The position numbers were made by a program, and so were the translations under genes. The notes beneath the pieces were generated by a model. It had not been told where the DNA came from and searched no databases. It saw only the letters and a list, made by a program, of their open reading frames with translations. From positions 55,968,941-56,032,940 of the forward strand of contig OZ024854.1 in NCBI GenBank assembly GCA_964017155.1: a stretch of DNA of 64,000 bases, given 5' to 3'. Origin of the DNA: Oasisia sp. SBJ-2009 (taxonomy: Eukaryota; Annelida; Polychaeta; Sabellida; Siboglinidae). Shown in pieces: positions 12,709 through 23,249 of the stretch (within the stretch, counting starts at the first letter, position 1; each line of letters opens with the position of its first letter).

Positions 12709-12870
12709 ATGGATCCGACAGAGGAATCATTTGTAGCACAAGTGAGAGAAGCATCTGTTGCACAAGTGACACACGTAAAGCCATTTTTGCTTCACCCAGC
12801 GTGCGAGCCGAGGTGCGAGATGGCGAGAGAAGATCGCCATGTGATGTGGCATGTTTATGGTCATCTTTGA
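12709..12870 (+). CDS. Short open frame of 53 residues, possible first exon
   Basis: The ATG at 12709 follows a GC-richer stretch (12570-12700) unlike the flanking AT-rich DNA. The frame starts MDPTEESFVAQVREASVAQ and stops at TGA 12868-12870. A donor-like GTAAAG lies at about 12775. I recognise no domain and cannot join it to a downstream exon with matching phase. It may be a 5' exon or chance. Confidence 0.2.
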   Translation: MDPTEESFVAQVREASVAQVTHVKPFLLHPACEPRCEMAREDRHVMWHVYGHL

Positions 12871-13439
12871 TTTTGGGATCAACGTGCTATAAAACAATGT
12901 GAATGTTGCATGGTGTTTGTGTGGATACTGCGTCCCGATGTCGACGCACATCGTTGTATGTTGTCTGGAGATAGCTGACGACCGAGCCAGACCGTGCTGA
13001 CAGATGCCTGCATGAACCATGACTGACAACGATCGAGTGGCACGACAGCTGTCAGTGACAATGTTGGGAGTATCGGTCTGTTGTCTAAGTGCGATTTGCG
13101 TGCAGACTCGTTCGTTCGACCAATAGCTACCCTCGGGGTAGTAGGTAAGTAATACGTAGTTCAACAGGTATCGAAAAGTAATTTAGCACTTCAAACCTAA
13201 ACAAAACAATTATACTTGTATGGCCACACAGTGTCAATGACATATGTATAATTTAAATAATAAAGTAATTCTATCTTCGAATTCGTAACGTAAATCTATT
13301 ACAAACTTACTTTTTATTTCTGATAAGATGTTACATGATGTGTGCATCCTTTTAATATAATTAATTAATTTCCAATTTAAAATGCTAATACAATTTGTTT
13401 AATTTATGTAAATAATGTTATTTACATATGCATGCTGCC

Positions 13440-13587
<148 letters not shown>

Positions 13588-13994
13588 CAAGACCACATCA
13601 TGACAATGAATCATAAATTCATGTGTTTTCAAAATGCTGTAAAAAATTTACATACAAATCATTTGTTTGTAAAATACTGTGATAATTTTATTAGTATTTC
13701 ACAAACAAATCAACCAATGCGCTGATTTTGTGATGTGATATTGATAAATTACACAGTTTTGCCAATTACTAATACATGGTGTAATTATAAGATAATGATT
13801 GTTTACTATAAATCAAATGTCAGAATGTATCGGATAGCTGCATATCATCATTGCACATGTTCAATGGGATGCTTCCATGCAGGCAGCAGGTATGTTATAA
13901 CAGCCAGGGTGTTTTGCAGGTGCAGAAAAGAGAAATTAATTTGTTCTTGTAAACAACAACAATTTCTCTGTTTCTCATTAGTGGCAGAACTGCT

Positions 13995-14319
13995 TCAGTC
14001 ATCATCAGTGATATTGCTGTCATCCGCTAACACATATTCTGCATCACTCTTTTCAGTGTTTTCCGTCTGTCTGTTCCAGACATAATGATCTGAAGATGGC
14101 GACAGTGAGACTGGGACATCCAAGGTGTCATCCACATTGACAGGACTGCCATGGTCAGTCGAAGAAGGCATGCAGGACTGCGACGACAACTTCGCATACC
14201 CATGGTCCTGATGAATATTCAATGGAACAACAATATTATCTGTAATAATTGCTGCATCGATAAAGTATCGCATTGGCGACATGATCACTGGCTCTGTTTG
14301 AGTTTGACACTACACGAGT
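13995..14319 (-). CDS. Possible terminal exon, acidic, unknown
   Basis: A minus-strand frame follows an acceptor-like CTCGTGTAG at 14320-14328 and stops at 13995. It encodes TEPVIMSPMRYFIDAAIITD, then a Ser/Asp-rich tail ending in a run of Asp. There is no stop for about 108 codons and the composition is protein-like. I recognise no family and find no upstream exon, so it could be a chance frame or a transposon protein tail. Confidence 0.22.
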
Positions 14320-14981
14320 TAATGGCGTTGCAATGTGACACCCGTACTGCCATGAGGGACAATATCATCTGGTGCACTGGATCCTTTGAAAGTTGTGTTC
14401 GGTATTTGTGAATCCTTCATCTGAAAGAATGATACATATGTATGAGGGTATGTATCTTCTGTGATATACATATAAATAACAATGTTTTGACATCTTTTGT
14501 TTTCTCATTGCAGTACCTATACATCATAACAATTAAAACTGATTAAATCAACTTATATTATTAGCATTTCGGAAAGTGTTCAGGATCTAATTTTGTGTAG
14601 ATGCATAGATCTGTGGATATTGTAACTATGCATGAGAAATTTAAATTTTATTGAAAAATTTCGCAGGCCCCATATGGTCCTCCAGGGTTCCCCAGACTAT
14701 TTTTCCACAATTGTTAAACAAATCTACTTGTGCATGGTTGTTGCATGTGGTGGTGCTGATATACACAAAAAAATCTGTATTTTATTACATCATTCTATGG
14801 GCCTCAAAACACAAAGTAATGCTGGTGATTTGGTTTTTGAGAAGGTCCCTTGAAATGACCCCCAGATCAGTTTGATGTATTAGGTATCTGCTTTCTGGCT
14901 TGTCTGCTACTGCTAGCCAAGTTCATTGGTCAGCTCTTGTCTCAATGAGACTAGTAGACAGTGGGCTGAGCAGGGTGTTGT

Positions 14982-15413
14982 GTTTCAATCAGGGAACATT
15001 CATGCAATAAATAGAACATTACCTTTTCAATGGTGCATTCTGTGTAGATTCCATTATATTATGACTAACCTTCCTGGCATATTTTAATATGTGTGTATCC
15101 CGAGTCATTCAGACATCATTACAAACAAGCAAACCCACTCCTACATAAGCAACACATAAATTACATGGTAAACCAATTATACAAGCCTACTTGCACATAT
15201 AAGAAAGTAAAATGTTTAAGTTAGTTACGTGCAATCAGTGTCCTCCTTGGTCCAATCAGAGACAACTACTTGGCCATAGTCAAAGTAATACTTGTATTTT
15301 CAAAAAGTACAAATGTCAATTTAAGAATAAATTTGTTTACATTGGGTTTTATACGTAAGTTTCATTTGTGGGTGGGGTTTTGTCCAACCGAGTCTTTTTC
15401 GAGATATGTAAGT
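14982..15413 (-). repeat. Right arm of 432-bp inverted repeat
   Basis: Reverse complement of 11118-11549, equal in length and about 99% identical. It is followed outside by two CCTGGTGG motifs. Confidence 0.9.
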
Positions 15414-15424
15414 CATGAATTAGT

Positions 15425-15503
15425 GGCACCGCCTGGTGGACAAGTCACGAACTAGTACTGTCAAAATTCGTGCGTCATATTTTTAAGGCGCCCCCTGGTG
15501 GAT
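15425..15503. promoter_or_regulatory. Two CTCF-like motifs
   Basis: GGCGCCCCCTGGTGG at about 15487-15501 is the reverse complement of CCACCAGGGGGCGCC, a close match to the bilaterian CTCF core. A weaker copy, GCACCGCCTGGTGG, lies at about 15425-15438. The same neighbouring sequence (GACAAGTC/GATAGGTC, then ACTAGT) follows both, so the pair is a short diverged direct repeat. Binding is inferred only from the motif. Confidence 0.35.
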
Positions 15504-15560
15504 AGGTCGTGCACTAGTGTACTCGGCTAATCCATCACGTGACTTAATATCATAGCCATC

Positions 15561-15751
<191 letters not shown>

Positions 15752-16534
15752 TGAGTCAATCATACCTTAAGCGAAGCTACTACGTATATCCATATCATAC
15801 CCGTAATCATTAAGGGCAGGCTATGCCGCAAGTGTTATATGAATGTCCATGTACCTGGTAGCTATAGCCATGTTACAGTGCATGCACGGTGCATGCATGG
15901 CAGCTAACACTTTGGGATAAAGTTTTGTAGAAAGATATTATGTACTTGTATAGTAAATTTCAGTAGGATTTGAGTGGATCCAGACCAAATACTTGCAATA
16001 ACATGATTGTAAGTACACATAGTGTATAGCATCATTGTTTTTAGAATAATTACTATAGATTGTAACTTTTCTCAACTTGCAGAACTGCCGTCCGTCATTG
16101 CAAAGATGAAACAGTTCACTGAAGCGGCAGAGGTTGACGAAGAGGTAAAGGCGAGTAAGCCTGCGATGAAAGACACACCACACACTAGCACAACGGCAAA
16201 GACAGCAAAGCCAGCTGATAGACCAAGGCATCCAGTACACACAAGAGACGTACGTTAATTGTTTTATGACTTACCATAAGGCCTAATATCTTCAAATTAA
16301 TAATTATTACTTTACATTTCTATGCCACAATTTAAATTTGTATTTAAAATACATTAATGCAATGTGTTTATAATCAATTTTTAGTAGCTCATAACTATAA
16401 TTATATGTCTTCATGAATATATCAAATTCAAAATCATGCATGCAGTCAGAATATAATAGAAAACTCATTTTAATCCTTCAAATCAACTGTCTGCCTAGAA
16501 AAAGATTTTAATTATATACTATTTATATATATAT

Positions 16535-16536
<2 letters not shown>

Positions 16537-16613
<77 letters not shown>
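16537..16613. repeat. (TA)n microsatellite
   Basis: TA run of about 75 bp in the first intron of the BEN-like remnant. Confidence 0.97.
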
Positions 16614-16617
<4 letters not shown>

Positions 16618-17159
16618 TCGTACCATTTATAAGCTTACATGTGCTTTAACTTATAAGTAAATGTTGTTTTCAGTTATGTGATGAAGCTGGCAACATCCTG
16701 GTTGGTGACAGAAGTGAGATTGTCACGGTGTAATCATTCTAATGCAAGAAAACTTGTCAATGATTTGATGACCTGCCTATTTGATAATGATGAAATGGCC
16801 AACAAAGGTATGTATGGACAGGTGTGCAATATCCATCGTGCGACAATCAATGCACCAACACAAGCACTTGAGAAGAGAAAGATCGTTGCCATGAAAGGTA
16901 ATTAAGTTACATATATGTATGTATGTAGGATTGGAAAAAATTGTTAATTTGTGTATAAAAGAAGGGATGGTTTAAAAAAACGTAAGCAACCATGTATATA
17001 CATATATTTAAAAACTGCTTGTTTGTCTTCTAAATGATTTTCTAAATAATATAAATTAAATATGACTGTTTACTAGTTACATATTATATATGTACAGTTA
17101 CTTATCATCTGTCAATGTTAATTTGGCATATATAAAAAACTGCTATGTATATTTTGTAA

Positions 17160-19175
17160 TACATAATACCAGAATGCTGGAATATCTTAAAGAGGGAAAT
17201 TGACTGCGTCGTTGACAAATTTGTCCCCTTGAAAAAACAGGGGAAAAGGTCAAAGAAGAAACACTTATCGAAGGAAGCCATTAGAAAAATCAAGTACAAG
17301 CAAATGATGTGGAAGACATATAGACATAATGGAAGTGACGAAGACTATGCCATTTATAAAGAAGCACTTAATCAAGCTACAGCTGAAATTAGAAATTCGA
17401 AGAGAAGCTATGAAAAAAAAATAGCTTTCAACATAAAACATGACAGCAAGAGTTTTTATGCGTATGTTCGAAGTAAACAGAAAGTTCAAGATAAGGTCGG
17501 GCCACTAGAAGGTAGTGATGGAAACATAATAACGGAGGGATTCTTAATGGCAGAAAACCTAAATGAATACTTTAGTTCGGTGTTTACCAGGGAAGATATT
17601 AGTACATTACCAGTACTAGAGACTAAGTTCGAAGGGAGAGAGTGTGACTATTTAGGACAACTAACTGTAACCCCAAAAATGGTAGCTATGAAAATAAGAG
17701 ATATGAAGGATAATAAATCACCAGGAGTGGATGGGATTCCTCCCAAATTACTACTGGAAATTGTAGAACAAATTAGCATACCACTTGCAACAGTGTTCAA
17801 TTTGGCATTAGAGGAAGGAGTGGTTCCGGTAGAATGGAAAGAAGCAAACATCATACCATTATTTAAAAAAGGATCAAGAAGCAAGTCAGAGAACTATAGA
17901 CCAGTGAGTTTAACATCGGTGATTTGTAAACTATTAGAAAGACTAATTAAAGATCACTTGGTTGATTTTCTTGGTAAAAATAAATTGATAAACACATCTC
18001 AACATGGGTTTTTAAAAGCGAGGTCATGCTTAACAAATATGTTATGTTTTTTGGAAGATGTCACAAAGTGGGTAGATGAGGGATCACCAGTAGATATAAT
18101 CTACTTAGATTTTAAAAAAGCCTTTGACAAAGTGCCACACCAAAGATTACTACTTAAAGTAAAGGCCCATGGCATAGGAAATAGTATGATTAACTGGATA
18201 GAAAAATGGCTTATTGATAGAAGACAAAGAGTAGTAGTTGATGGGGAGGTTTCAAATTGGAAATCTGTTTTGAGTGGAGTACCGCAAGGATCAGTATTGG
18301 GACCTATTTTATTCTTAATATATATCAATGATTTGGATGATGACATAACAAGCAAGGTGTTGAAGTTTGCGGACGACACAAAAGTGTTTAGGAAAATAAA
18401 AAGTGATGCAGATAGACAGCTTTTACAAGATGATCTAAATAAGTTGATAGAATGGTCTGAGAAATGGCAAATGCTGTTTAACTTTGGAAAGTGTAAGTGC
18501 CTCCACACAGGACATGGGAATGAAAATGCACAATATACAATGGGTGGTACTGTACTAAATACTACTGTAAAGGAAAAGGACTTAGGTTTAACCATTAGTG
18601 CTGACATGAAGGTATCAGAGCAGTGTGGAATTGCAGCAGCGAAGGCAAACCAAATTCTTGGATTAATTAGGCGAAATATAGTATACAAAGAAAAAGAACT
18701 AATAATACCGCTTTATAAAACAATAGTTAGGCCTCATTTAGAATATTGTATACAAGCATGGAGGCCATATCGCAAGAAGGATATTGATATGCTAGAAAGA
18801 GTACAAAGGAGAGCAACAAAAATGATACCAAAACTCAGGAATATTAGTTATGAAATGCGTCTAAAAGAATGTGGTCTAACAACACTAGAAACCAAAAGAT
18901 TGAGAGGAGATCAGATTGAGGTTTTTAAAATATTGAATAGGTATGAAAATATTGACAGAAATATTTTTTTCACGGTCAAGGAAGAGAGAAGGACTAGAGG
19001 ACATGGAGTTGCATTAGCAAAGAAGCAGTGTAGACTAGATATTAGAAAATTTTCATTTTCCCAAAGAATAGTAAACGAATGGAACAAATTATCAGCTGAT
19101 TGTGTAGGTGCTAGAAGTGTTAATATGTTTAAAAATAAAATTGACATATACCTAAGACGGGCAGGGTATACTTAG
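17160..19175 (+). CDS. CR1-type non-LTR reverse transcriptase, truncated at the N-terminus
   Basis: An uninterrupted frame opens at 17160 (after TAA at 17157) and ends at TAG 19173-19175, about 671 codons. Blocks in order are the linker W.ILKREID..VDKFVPLKK, KSPGVDGIPPKLL, NYRPVSLTSVICKLLE, HGFLKARSCLTNMLCFLEDV, YLDFKKAFDKVPH with a catalytic Asp, SGVPQGSVLGPILF, KFADDTKVF with the catalytic DD pair, KCLHTGHG, EKDLGLTI, RPHLEYCIQAW and RVQRRATKMIPKLR, then the CR1-type tail TRGHGVALAKKQCR and FSQRIVNEWNKLSADCV. This tail groups it with CR1 elements. There is no methionine start, so the frame begins at the truncation. An intact reverse transcriptase frame indicates a fairly young insertion, but without the endonuclease it could not move on its own. 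Confidence 0.88.
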   Translation, partial: YIIPECWNILKREIDCVVDKFVPLKKQGKRSKKKHLSKEAIRKIKYKQMMWKTYRHNGSDEDYAIYKEALNQATAEIRNSKRSYEKKIAFNIKHDSKSFYAYVRSKQKVQDKVGPLEGSDGNIITEGFLMAENLNEYFSSVFTREDISTLPVLETKFEGRECDYLGQLTVTPKMVAMKIRDMKDNKSPGVDGIPPKLLLEIVEQISIPLATVFNLALEEGVVPVEWKEANIIPLFKKGSRSKSENYRPVSLTSVICKLLERLIKDHLVDFLGKNKLINTSQHGFLKARSCLTNMLCFLEDVTKWVDEGSPVDIIYLDFKKAFDKVPHQRLLLKVKAHGIGNSMINWIEKWLIDRRQRVVVDGEVSNWKSVLSGVPQGSVLGPILFLIYINDLDDDITSKVLKFADDTKVFRKIKSDADRQLLQDDLNKLIEWSEKWQMLFNFGKCKCLHTGHGNENAQYTMGGTVLNTTVKEKDLGLTISADMKVSEQCGIAAAKANQILGLIRRNIVYKEKELIIPLYKTIVRPHLEYCIQAWRPYRKKDIDMLERVQRRATKMIPKLRNISYEMRLKECGLTTLETKRLRGDQIEVFKILNRYENIDRNIFFTVKEERRTRGHGVALAKKQCRLDIRKFSFSQRIVNEWNKLSADCVGARSVNMFKNKIDIYLRRAGYT

Positions 19176-19275
19176 ATAGATAGGTTGGACTCTCGATAAG
19201 CCAAACGGCTTCCTTGTCCACCTGCCATCTAGAGTTGATTCTCTAGGTGGCAATCTTGTTAAATCTTGTTAAATC
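17160..19275 (+). mobile_element. CR1-clade LINE, 5'-truncated
   Basis: The reverse transcriptase frame (to 19175) is followed by about 100 bp of 3' sequence ending in a repeated CTTGTTAAAT. The endonuclease half is absent, as is usual for 5'-truncated CR1 insertions. It lies in an intron of the BEN-like remnant, in the same orientation. The 3' limit is estimated from the short terminal repeat. Confidence 0.8.
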
Positions 19276-19830
19276 TATACAATATTTTGTTGCCATGGAT
19301 TGAAGAATGTGTGTTGCTTATATAAGATTTTGTAAAAATAAAACAAGCTAGTTATAAGTTAACTAAGACCTTAGTGTAGATGAAAACAAGTTTCATTCTT
19401 ATAATTGCACTACATAATTAACGTTAAATGTATATAAATCAGTAAAGAACCCCTTAATAGCTGCTTTAATTAAAAAAAAACAGTAACATTTGTATTCAAG
19501 GTAGTGATTGATAATTGTTGCCACCTAATATGCTCGCGAGGTATTTCCGATGCTCGTCCACGATACAAAGAGAGGGTTTGAAGTGACGTTCAACGCCCAC
19601 TGTAGGACCAAGCTGTCAAATGTGAAAAAGGTGTCCAAGAATGGGTGATCTAGGTTTGGGCGTCGGATTTGATGTACGATCGATCGAGAACAGCACATGT
19701 ATATTAAACCATTGTTAATTTATCTTGACTACGTTTTCAATTTGTTCTATATGTGCACCTGTGCATAGCTTTTAGCATGCCCATATACTGACAATTACTG
19801 ACACAATTTGTCCTGTATCCAATATGTCCT

Positions 19831-19832
<2 letters not shown>

Positions 19833-19910
<78 letters not shown>

Positions 19911-19912
19911 TA
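19833..19912. repeat. (TA)n microsatellite
   Basis: TA run just upstream of the last BEN-like exon. Confidence 0.95.
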
Positions 19913-20265
19913 TAAGCTGTATTTTGAATTGTTTTCAGGAATGCATCAATGGTATGCAATTCGATATAGATCAATTAATGTTATTTTGAATGGTTTCCAA
20001 TCGTACAACTGCATTGAAGATCATTCAAAATACCATTGGAATGGAATTATGAAATTCACAACAAAAACTTTAACATTTAAAGAAATGGCTGCCATGCAGA
20101 TAAGAAATGCATATCATTATTGACAGAAAAGTAGTATATATAATTTTAAGATTTTGTTGTCTATTATGGTGTGTTTAGGTATATCTCACACAGTGGTGAA
20201 GTCAGAACATACTTTGACATTACTGTATTATAATTAACTTACTTTGGAGCTTTATGTGGAAGCTG

Positions 20266-20310
20266 AGTACGACGTTTCGATCCGTCAGCTACGGACCTTG
20301 TTCACGTACT
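20266..20310 (-). ncRNA. Hammerhead-ribozyme-like fold, second copy
   Basis: Inverted copy of the motif at 22637-22681. All stems and the GAAACGTC core are kept; the only change in stem II turns a G-C pair into a G-U wobble (GGTCCGT/ACGGATC). Confidence 0.42.
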
Positions 20311-20314
20311 GGTG

Positions 20315-22530
20315 TCACGTGTGTTGCCTCAGATTTCGGCGGGGTAATTTGGTTGCAAGCAGATGGTGTCCCTGATCTATGTTCATGGAAGGGGCTCTCT
20401 GTCTGATGTATATGGCCTCCTTCACTTTTCTCTTGTGCCAGTTGGATTCACGGGACAGTATTTTTGTGTTCTTCAATGACACTGAGTGTCCTGTGGCCCG
20501 GCAATGGTCTCCTACTCCTGTTGGTTTATCCAGGTTCGTGTGTTCTTTGAATCTCTGGCTGAGTATTCTCTTGGTTTCACCTATGTATGTGTGGCTGCTG
20601 TCGATGTCACACGTGATGTTGTAGATGGTTCCACATTGGTGTTCTTTAGGTGTTTTGTCTTTAGAATGTACTACCATCGAGCGGATGGTGTGCCCCGGCT
20701 TGTGGTACATGTGTATGTTATGCGACTTCCGGCCAAGCTGTTCTGATAATCTTGCCACGTATGGTAGTCCCAGCATAGATCTTCGTGGGTTGTTGTTCGT
20801 GTTAGGTGGTCTTTTTGCACTGGATGGTTGATGTGCAAGCGCCCACCCTGGGTATCCGTTGGCTCTCAGGGCATTGTGGACGTGTGCCAGTTCTGATTTC
20901 CTGTCTTCAGCTGTGGTGACATACTGCTGTGCCCTGTTGGTGAGGGTGCGTACAACTGAACGTTTGATGGTTAAAGGGTGATGTGACTTGAAGTTGAGGT
21001 ACTTGTCCGTGTGCGTCGGCTTCCGGTAAATGGTTATCTTCGTGGATCCATCATCTAGAATATGGGTGCTTAGATCCAGGAAGGGGAGCTTGCTGTCTTT
21101 CTCAGGTTCGATGGTGAATTTGATGTGTGAATCAATGCTGTTTATGTGTTCAGTGAACTCTTCCACGTCGTATTCGTGAAGTACGGTGAATGTGTCATCC
21201 ACGTATCGTAGCCACAGTGATGGGGTGCGGTGCTGTAGAGATGGCTACTTTCTCAAATTGTTCCGTGTAGCAATTAGCTACTAGAGGAGATATGGGTGAT
21301 CCTATAGCTGCACCATGTGTTTGCTGGTAGTATGTCCCATCGTATATGAAGTAGGTCGTATTCAGGCAGAAGTCGAGAAGCTCAACTATCTGAGGGATTG
21401 TCATTTCCGTGCGGCTGGTTAGGATGTCATCTTCATGTAATCTCTCTGTGATGACTTCCAGTGCCTTATCCACCGGAACACTGATGAAGAGTGCTGTGAC
21501 ATCATATGACACCCGTTTCCGGCAGGTGGTATTTCTAGGGCTTTTAACTTGTCGACTAGCTCCATGGTGTTCTTGATGCTGTGATAGTTCTTACCCACAA
21601 GGGGGTGAGTATACTAGCCAGGTATTTGGCTGAATTGTACGTAATGCTGCCACAGCTGGATACTATAAGCCTAAGGGGTGTGTTGTTTTTGTGTATCTTA
21701 TGCGTCTCATACAATTTTGTTTTTTTTTCCGACTCTGGGTATAGCTTCCAGTACAGTTTGTCTGAGATTGATCCATTTCTCTTCCACTTCCTTAGGATGT
21801 TGATCATTCTGTTATTGTACTTGTGTGTGGGGTCTTTGCTAAGTCTGGCGTACGTGTTCGTATCCCTCACCGTGTCAGTCATTTTCTCTCTATATTCGGC
21901 AGAGGTCATGATTACCGTGGCTCTACCTTTGTCTGCAGGGAGTATGATGATGGAATTGTCTTTTTTCAGTGTCTATAGAGCTACCCTCTCCCCCTTACTG
22001 ATGTTAGATTTAAGGTGTTTAGCTCATTTGATGGTACGTACAACCTTCCCTGTGAGTTCGTATGTCACTGTCTCTGTCATATATTTCGCAACTACCTCAG
22101 TGCCGGCTATGATTTCTTCAACCGGGAGGGCCGTCGGGGTAATGGCGAAGTTTAGACTTTTACTAAGTATAGATCGTTCATCATCACTGATCTGCCTATC
22201 GCTCAAGTTCATTACCCACCTGTATGTGTCTATGTCGGTGTCTGTCACTTCTTTCTTAGTTTGATATTTGTTGTAAAGTCTCTCGAACTTGCTTTGTTGT
22301 CGTGACCTAGTTTCCTCGAACGTGTGTCTTTGCGCAGCCGTGAACAGTCGTTCCGTTTCCGCCATTTCGTCACTGTTCAAGATGGCTTCCAGCTGTTGTT
22401 TATCCGTTGTTAGGGATTCGTTCAGTTTCTTAATCGTGTATGTACAGTGCCGTATGCGTACTCCGAGAAGTTGTAATTCTGCTTTCTTTTCGATGTGCTG
22501 CGGTCTTACGCCAGTTAAGTTTGTAGTCAT
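20315..22530 (-). pseudogene. Penelope-like reverse transcriptase with GIY-YIG endonuclease, degenerate
   Basis: Read on the minus strand from 22530: a coiled-coil-like N-terminus rich in Lys/Glu/Gln (about 165 codons), then IILPADKGRATVIM, KLYETHKIHKNNTPLRLIVS, a YDVTALFISVPVDKALEVI block with the first catalytic Asp, the THGAAIGSPISPLVAN block, LWLRYVDDTF with the YVDD catalytic pair, and a C-terminal GIY-YIG nuclease (CGTIYN...SSHTYIGETKR..QRFKEH). The copy is inactive: in-frame TGA at 22024-22026, TAG near 21973, a frameshift between 21556 and 21512, and another in a C-run just before YVDD near 21215. The combination of YVDD polymerase and GIY-YIG is specific to Penelope-like elements. 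Which Penelope family this is cannot be settled here. Confidence 0.85.
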
Positions 22531-22636
22531 GCTTATGCTTGTCGGTGTGATTTTATATCGACGGCATCTAAGCCATCTTATATTGATTCGTTTGTGATTT
22601 TCCCATCAGGCGATCTTTCTCACCGTCTTTTCCACC

Positions 22637-22681
22637 AGTACGTGAACAAGGTCCGTAGCTGACGGACCGAAACGTCGTACT
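22637..22681 (+). ncRNA. Hammerhead-ribozyme-like fold in the Penelope-like element end
   Basis: Stem I pairs AGTAC (22637-22641) with GTACT (22677-22681). Stem II is a perfect 7-bp hairpin, GGTCCGT/ACGGACC (22650-22668). It is followed by GAAA (22669-22672), a minimal ACGT stem III and GTC, the usual cleavage triplet, ending at 22676. The strand between stems I and II reads GTGAACAA where the canonical core is CTGATGA. That is C3 to G together with G8 to C, a swap that would keep the 3-8 base pair, plus one extra A. Penelope-like elements are known to carry hammerhead motifs at their ends. Activity is an inference. Confidence 0.45.
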
Positions 22682-22719
22682 CAGCTTCGACATAAAGCTC
22701 CAAAGTAAGTTAATTATAC

Positions 22720-23030
22720 TACACTAAACCATTCTTGGAGCAATGAACAACATATTTACTATTATACTTTGACATTGTTTAGTTACCGAAATCCAAGATG
22801 GGCGCCATCAAAGACCGTCAAACATGAAAACGTGCATATCGGTATCTGGTGTATATTCCGTAGTTTTCAGAAGTATACGCAATGGTACTGTCAAAACAAA
22901 TTAACAACATTACGAAAGACAAGCATGCATGGTGATAGTATACACATCCAATGAACACTGGTGATTTAACAAGCCTATCACCTGTACCGACATAGAACCT
23001 TTGTTACATATTAAGTAGAATATTGGGGTA
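22720..23030. other. No gene seen
   Basis: The first about 40 bp (CTACA.TAAACCATTCTTGGAGC) also follow the palindrome in CCDC47 intron 4, so the repeat family extends slightly beyond the inverted ends. Nothing else was recognised. Confidence 0.4.
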
Positions 23031-23033
23031 CGG

Positions 23034-23240
23034 GTCAAAACGGCGACAAATCCACAACGGTGACAGCCAAAACGGCGACACACCAAAACGGCGACACACC
23101 AAAATGGCGACACACCAAAATGGCGACACACCAAAACGACGACACACCAAAATGGCGACACACCAAAACGACGACACACCAAAATGGCGACACACCAAAA
23201 TGGCGACACACCAAAACGACGACACGCTGAAACGGCAACA
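23034..23240. repeat. 16-bp minisatellite
   Basis: About 12 imperfect copies of ACACCAAAACGGCGAC, alternating AACGGCGAC, AATGGCGAC and AACGACGAC. Open frames here are repeat artefacts. Confidence 0.92.
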
Positions 23241-23249
23241 AACCCAAAC

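Larger units (their letters stand above)
16083..20123 (+). pseudogene. BEN-domain-like gene remnant, three exons, internal frameshift
   Basis: Three plus-strand segments have good splice sites: 16083-16249 (acceptor TTGCAG, donor GTACGT), 16674-16897 (acceptor TTTTCAG, donor GTAATT) and 19939-20123 (acceptor TTTTCAG, stop TGA). Exon 1 encodes a Lys/Thr/Ala-rich linker. Exon 2 encodes CNHSNARKLVNDLMTCLFDN, then DEMANKG, GQVCNIH and ALEKRKIVAMKG, resembling the BEN domain, a DNA-binding module of chromatin and transposon-linked proteins. Exons 2 and 3 join in phase. Exon 1 ends in phase 0, which reads exon 2 as LCDEAGNILVGDRSE and then hits TAA at 16731. The BEN-like part is one frame over, so a one-base frameshift lies between about 16690 and 16730. 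A CR1 LINE fills the second intron. The BEN call is by pattern only. No start codon exon was found. Confidence 0.45.
20232..22715 (-). mobile_element. Penelope-like retroelement with inverted terminal repeats
   Basis: The element is bounded by inverted copies of an about 85-bp end. The outer sequence AATTAACTTACTTTGGAGC at 20232 is mirrored by GCTCCAAAGTAAGTTAATT ending at 22715. Between them lies a minus-strand reverse transcriptase plus GIY-YIG frame, the gene order of Penelope-like elements, whose LTR-like ends may be inverted. The ends carry a hammerhead-ribozyme-like hairpin. Two small palindromes in CCDC47 introns (42038-42209 and 49966-50191) belong to the same end family. Confidence 0.8.

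Noticed and set aside
20379..22597. Plus-strand open frames across the Penelope-like element
   Set aside because: They are antisense shadows of the reverse transcriptase and GIY-YIG frame.
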